Shown: positions 5,394 to 6,695 of the stretch, piece after piece
How positions within the stretch are numbered: position 1 is the stretch's first letter
Layout of the letters: each line of letters starts with the position of its first letter
The notes under the pieces: model-generated
What the model was told of the DNA's origin: nothing
What the model saw: the letters and a program-made list of their open reading frames with translations, nothing else
Database searches by the model: none
Made by a program: the position numbers and the translations under genes
Source: DASTCC01 sp035711465
GTDB taxonomy: Bacteria > Acidobacteriota > Vicinamibacteria > Vicinamibacterales > SCN-69-37
Direction of reading: 5' to 3'
NCBI GenBank assembly: GCA_035711465.1
Contig: DASTCC010000438.1
Span: 1-6,695 of the forward strand
Length of the DNA stretch: 6,695 nt

Positions 5394-6695
5394 CTATCGA
5401 ATCACCAGCCGCGCGCGCGCTTCCTGTTCTACGCGGGCGCGTGAGAAGACGAGCGGAAAGTAGATGTTGTCGCGCCAGAGCGGCAGCAGGTTGTCGTAGA
5501 ACGGACTGCCGGGCTGACCCGATTGGCCCGGCACGTTCGTGACGATCGAGTTGTCCCAGTTCGAGACGTCGAAAATCTCGCGGTAGCTCGCGCCGTCGGC
5601 GGCGACCGTGCCGCTGCCGCCGGGCCGTTCGACGGTCGGCAGGTCGAACGCGCTGACGAGCGGGTGCGGAAACGCGCGCGTGTGCATCCGCCCCCATCGC
5701 CAGCCGCTCCAGTCACTTCCCTGTTCACGTTCGAGTCGTTCGATCGCCCGCGCGAGCGTCGCTTCGATCTGCGATCGACGCGCTTCGAGCGAGCGCGCCG
5801 CGTCGCGCTCCTCGGCGGACGAAAGCGCCCGCCATGTCGAGTAGATCGCGGCGGCGGCGCTGTCGCGTGCAAGCACCGCGTCCCAGGCGTCGAGCATCGC
5901 GCGCGCGCGTTCGACGTCGGGCGCCGAGGCGCGCCAGCCGCGGAACCACGCCAGCTCGTGCTTCGCCCGCAGATGCAGCGCGTCGTTCTGCATCGCGCGG
6001 TGATCGTCGATCGCGTACATGCGACCGGGCTGCAGCATCTGCAGGAGGCGCGTGATCCGATCGAACGGCACGTTCGCCGCCGACTTGAACATGATCGGCG
6101 GCGCGTAACCGCGCGCCTGAATGTTGTTGTTCGCGGTGGCGATGAAGCCGCGCGGCGGGTTGATCTCGCGCGGCAGATCGGATCGGAAGCCGGTCCACTC
6201 GTACCGGCCGTCGCCCGGCACGGGCAGGCGGCCCACCCACTTCCCCTTGTCGCGATCGGGCGTCAGCGCCGACGCCTGCCACGAGATGTTGCCGTCGACG
6301 TCGCCGCAGATCAGATTTTCCGTCGGCGCCTTCCAGTACATCGCCGCGTCGAGGAACTGCTTGCAGTCGGTCGCCTGCGCCAGACGCAGGCCGCCGAGAT
6401 ACGGCGCCGTGCCGGGCTCGAGGATCGCCGACCGCAGCGCATACGCAAGATGCCGCGTCGTGTCCTTGTAGAAGATCGGTCCGTGCCGGCTGAACTCGAG
6501 CGTCACCGTCTCGGCCGGAGCTCCCTTCACCCTGATCTCTTCGCGGACGACGCGCAGCGGTTCCCAGCCAGACTGCCAGCGAAGCTCGTTGGGATTCGCG
6601 GGATTGAGCGACTCGACGTAGACGTCTTCCTGATCGGTGCCGACGATCGTCAACCCCCAGCCGAGGCGCTCGTTGTGGCCGATCGCGACGCCGAC
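5394..6695 (-). CDS. penicillin acylase family protein, C-terminal part (5' end off window)
   Basis: The minus-strand frame is open from the right edge to TAG at 5394-5396, giving 433 visible residues of a family usually about 700-850 long. These N-terminal-nucleophile hydrolases cleave amide bonds (beta-lactam side chains, acyl-homoserine lactones or other N-acyl compounds) after self-processing into alpha and beta chains. Visible beta-chain hallmarks, numbered from the edge, are GHNERLGWGLTIVGTDQEDV at the start, RHGPIF with its HGP at 71-73 (6477-6485), and FIATANNN, whose Asn run at 189-191 (6123-6131) includes the expected oxyanion Asn. Next come FDRITRLLQML, WRWGRMHTRAFPHPL, AADGASYREI and GQSGQPGSPFYDNLLPLW near the C-terminus. 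The catalytic Ser, the alpha chain, the autoprocessing spacer and any signal peptide lie beyond the window. A TTG at 6653 is internal because family sequence continues upstream of it. Substrate cannot be inferred from this part. Confidence 0.93.
   Translation of the reverse strand, partial: VGVAIGHNERLGWGLTIVGTDQEDVYVESLNPANPNELRWQSGWEPLRVVREEIRVKGAPAETVTLEFSRHGPIFYKDTTRHLAYALRSAILEPGTAPYLGGLRLAQATDCKQFLDAAMYWKAPTENLICGDVDGNISWQASALTPDRDKGKWVGRLPVPGDGRYEWTGFRSDLPREINPPRGFIATANNNIQARGYAPPIMFKSAANVPFDRITRLLQMLQPGRMYAIDDHRAMQNDALHLRAKHELAWFRGWRASAPDVERARAMLDAWDAVLARDSAAAAIYSTWRALSSAEERDAARSLEARRSQIEATLARAIERLEREQGSDWSGWRWGRMHTRAFPHPLVSAFDLPTVERPGGSGTVAADGASYREIFDVSNWDNSIVTNVPGQSGQPGSPFYDNLLPLWRDNIYFPLVFSRARVEQEARARLVIR

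Noticed and set aside
1..6695. Search for an antiphage, CRISPR, mobile-element or biosynthetic system
   Set aside because: No transposase, integrase, nuclease, reverse transcriptase, spaced direct repeats, tRNA or terminal inverted repeats were seen. The genes are ordinary envelope, hydrolase and regulatory families.

Overview
This 6.7 kb window is a very GC-rich bacterial chromosomal segment. It most likely comes from a soil-type member of the Acidobacteriota, possibly the Vicinamibacteria. The main reason is a PadR regulator directly followed by a 900-residue MacB/FtsX-type permease with two permease halves and no ATPase. That is the ADOP (acidobacterial duplicated orphan permease) arrangement, which is strongly expanded in that phylum. 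The other genes, a DUF885 peptidase-like protein, a proline-rich lipoprotein and a penicillin-acylase-family hydrolase, fit the same setting but are not diagnostic. The taxonomic call is an inference.

Layout. (1) 3-1208 (+): the C-terminal ~400 residues of a DUF885 protein, cut by the left edge, followed by a very strong GC hairpin at 1219-1252. (2) 1313-1666 (+): a PadR regulator with a good promoter (TTGACA at 1272). Two abutting 15-bp dyads of the form TATCG-N5-CGATA (1280-1309) sit over its -10 region and start site, and the transcript is probably nearly leaderless. (3) 1674-4376 (+): the ADOP permease, 7 nt after padR and probably translationally coupled to it. (4) 4483-5352 (+): a GTG-started predicted lipoprotein with an Fn3-like domain, 14 consecutive prolines and an unrecognised C-terminal domain. 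(5) 5394-6695 (-): the C-terminal ~430 residues of a penicillin-acylase-family protein, convergent with the lipoprotein. Most of the 41-bp gap between genes 4 and 5 is a tandem heptanucleotide repeat (5358-5392).

How the genes relate. padR and the permease look like one autoregulated operon, with PadR probably repressing from the dyads until it meets an unknown ligand. The lipoprotein follows on the same strand after 106 bp, so it could be co-transcribed, but nothing ties its function to the permease. The two edge genes encode probable envelope or secreted hydrolases and look unrelated to the operon. I see no RNA genes, insertion sequences, CRISPR arrays, phage genes or defence genes. The least explained items are the tandem dyads at the padR promoter, the lipoprotein's C-terminal domain and the heptamer repeat.
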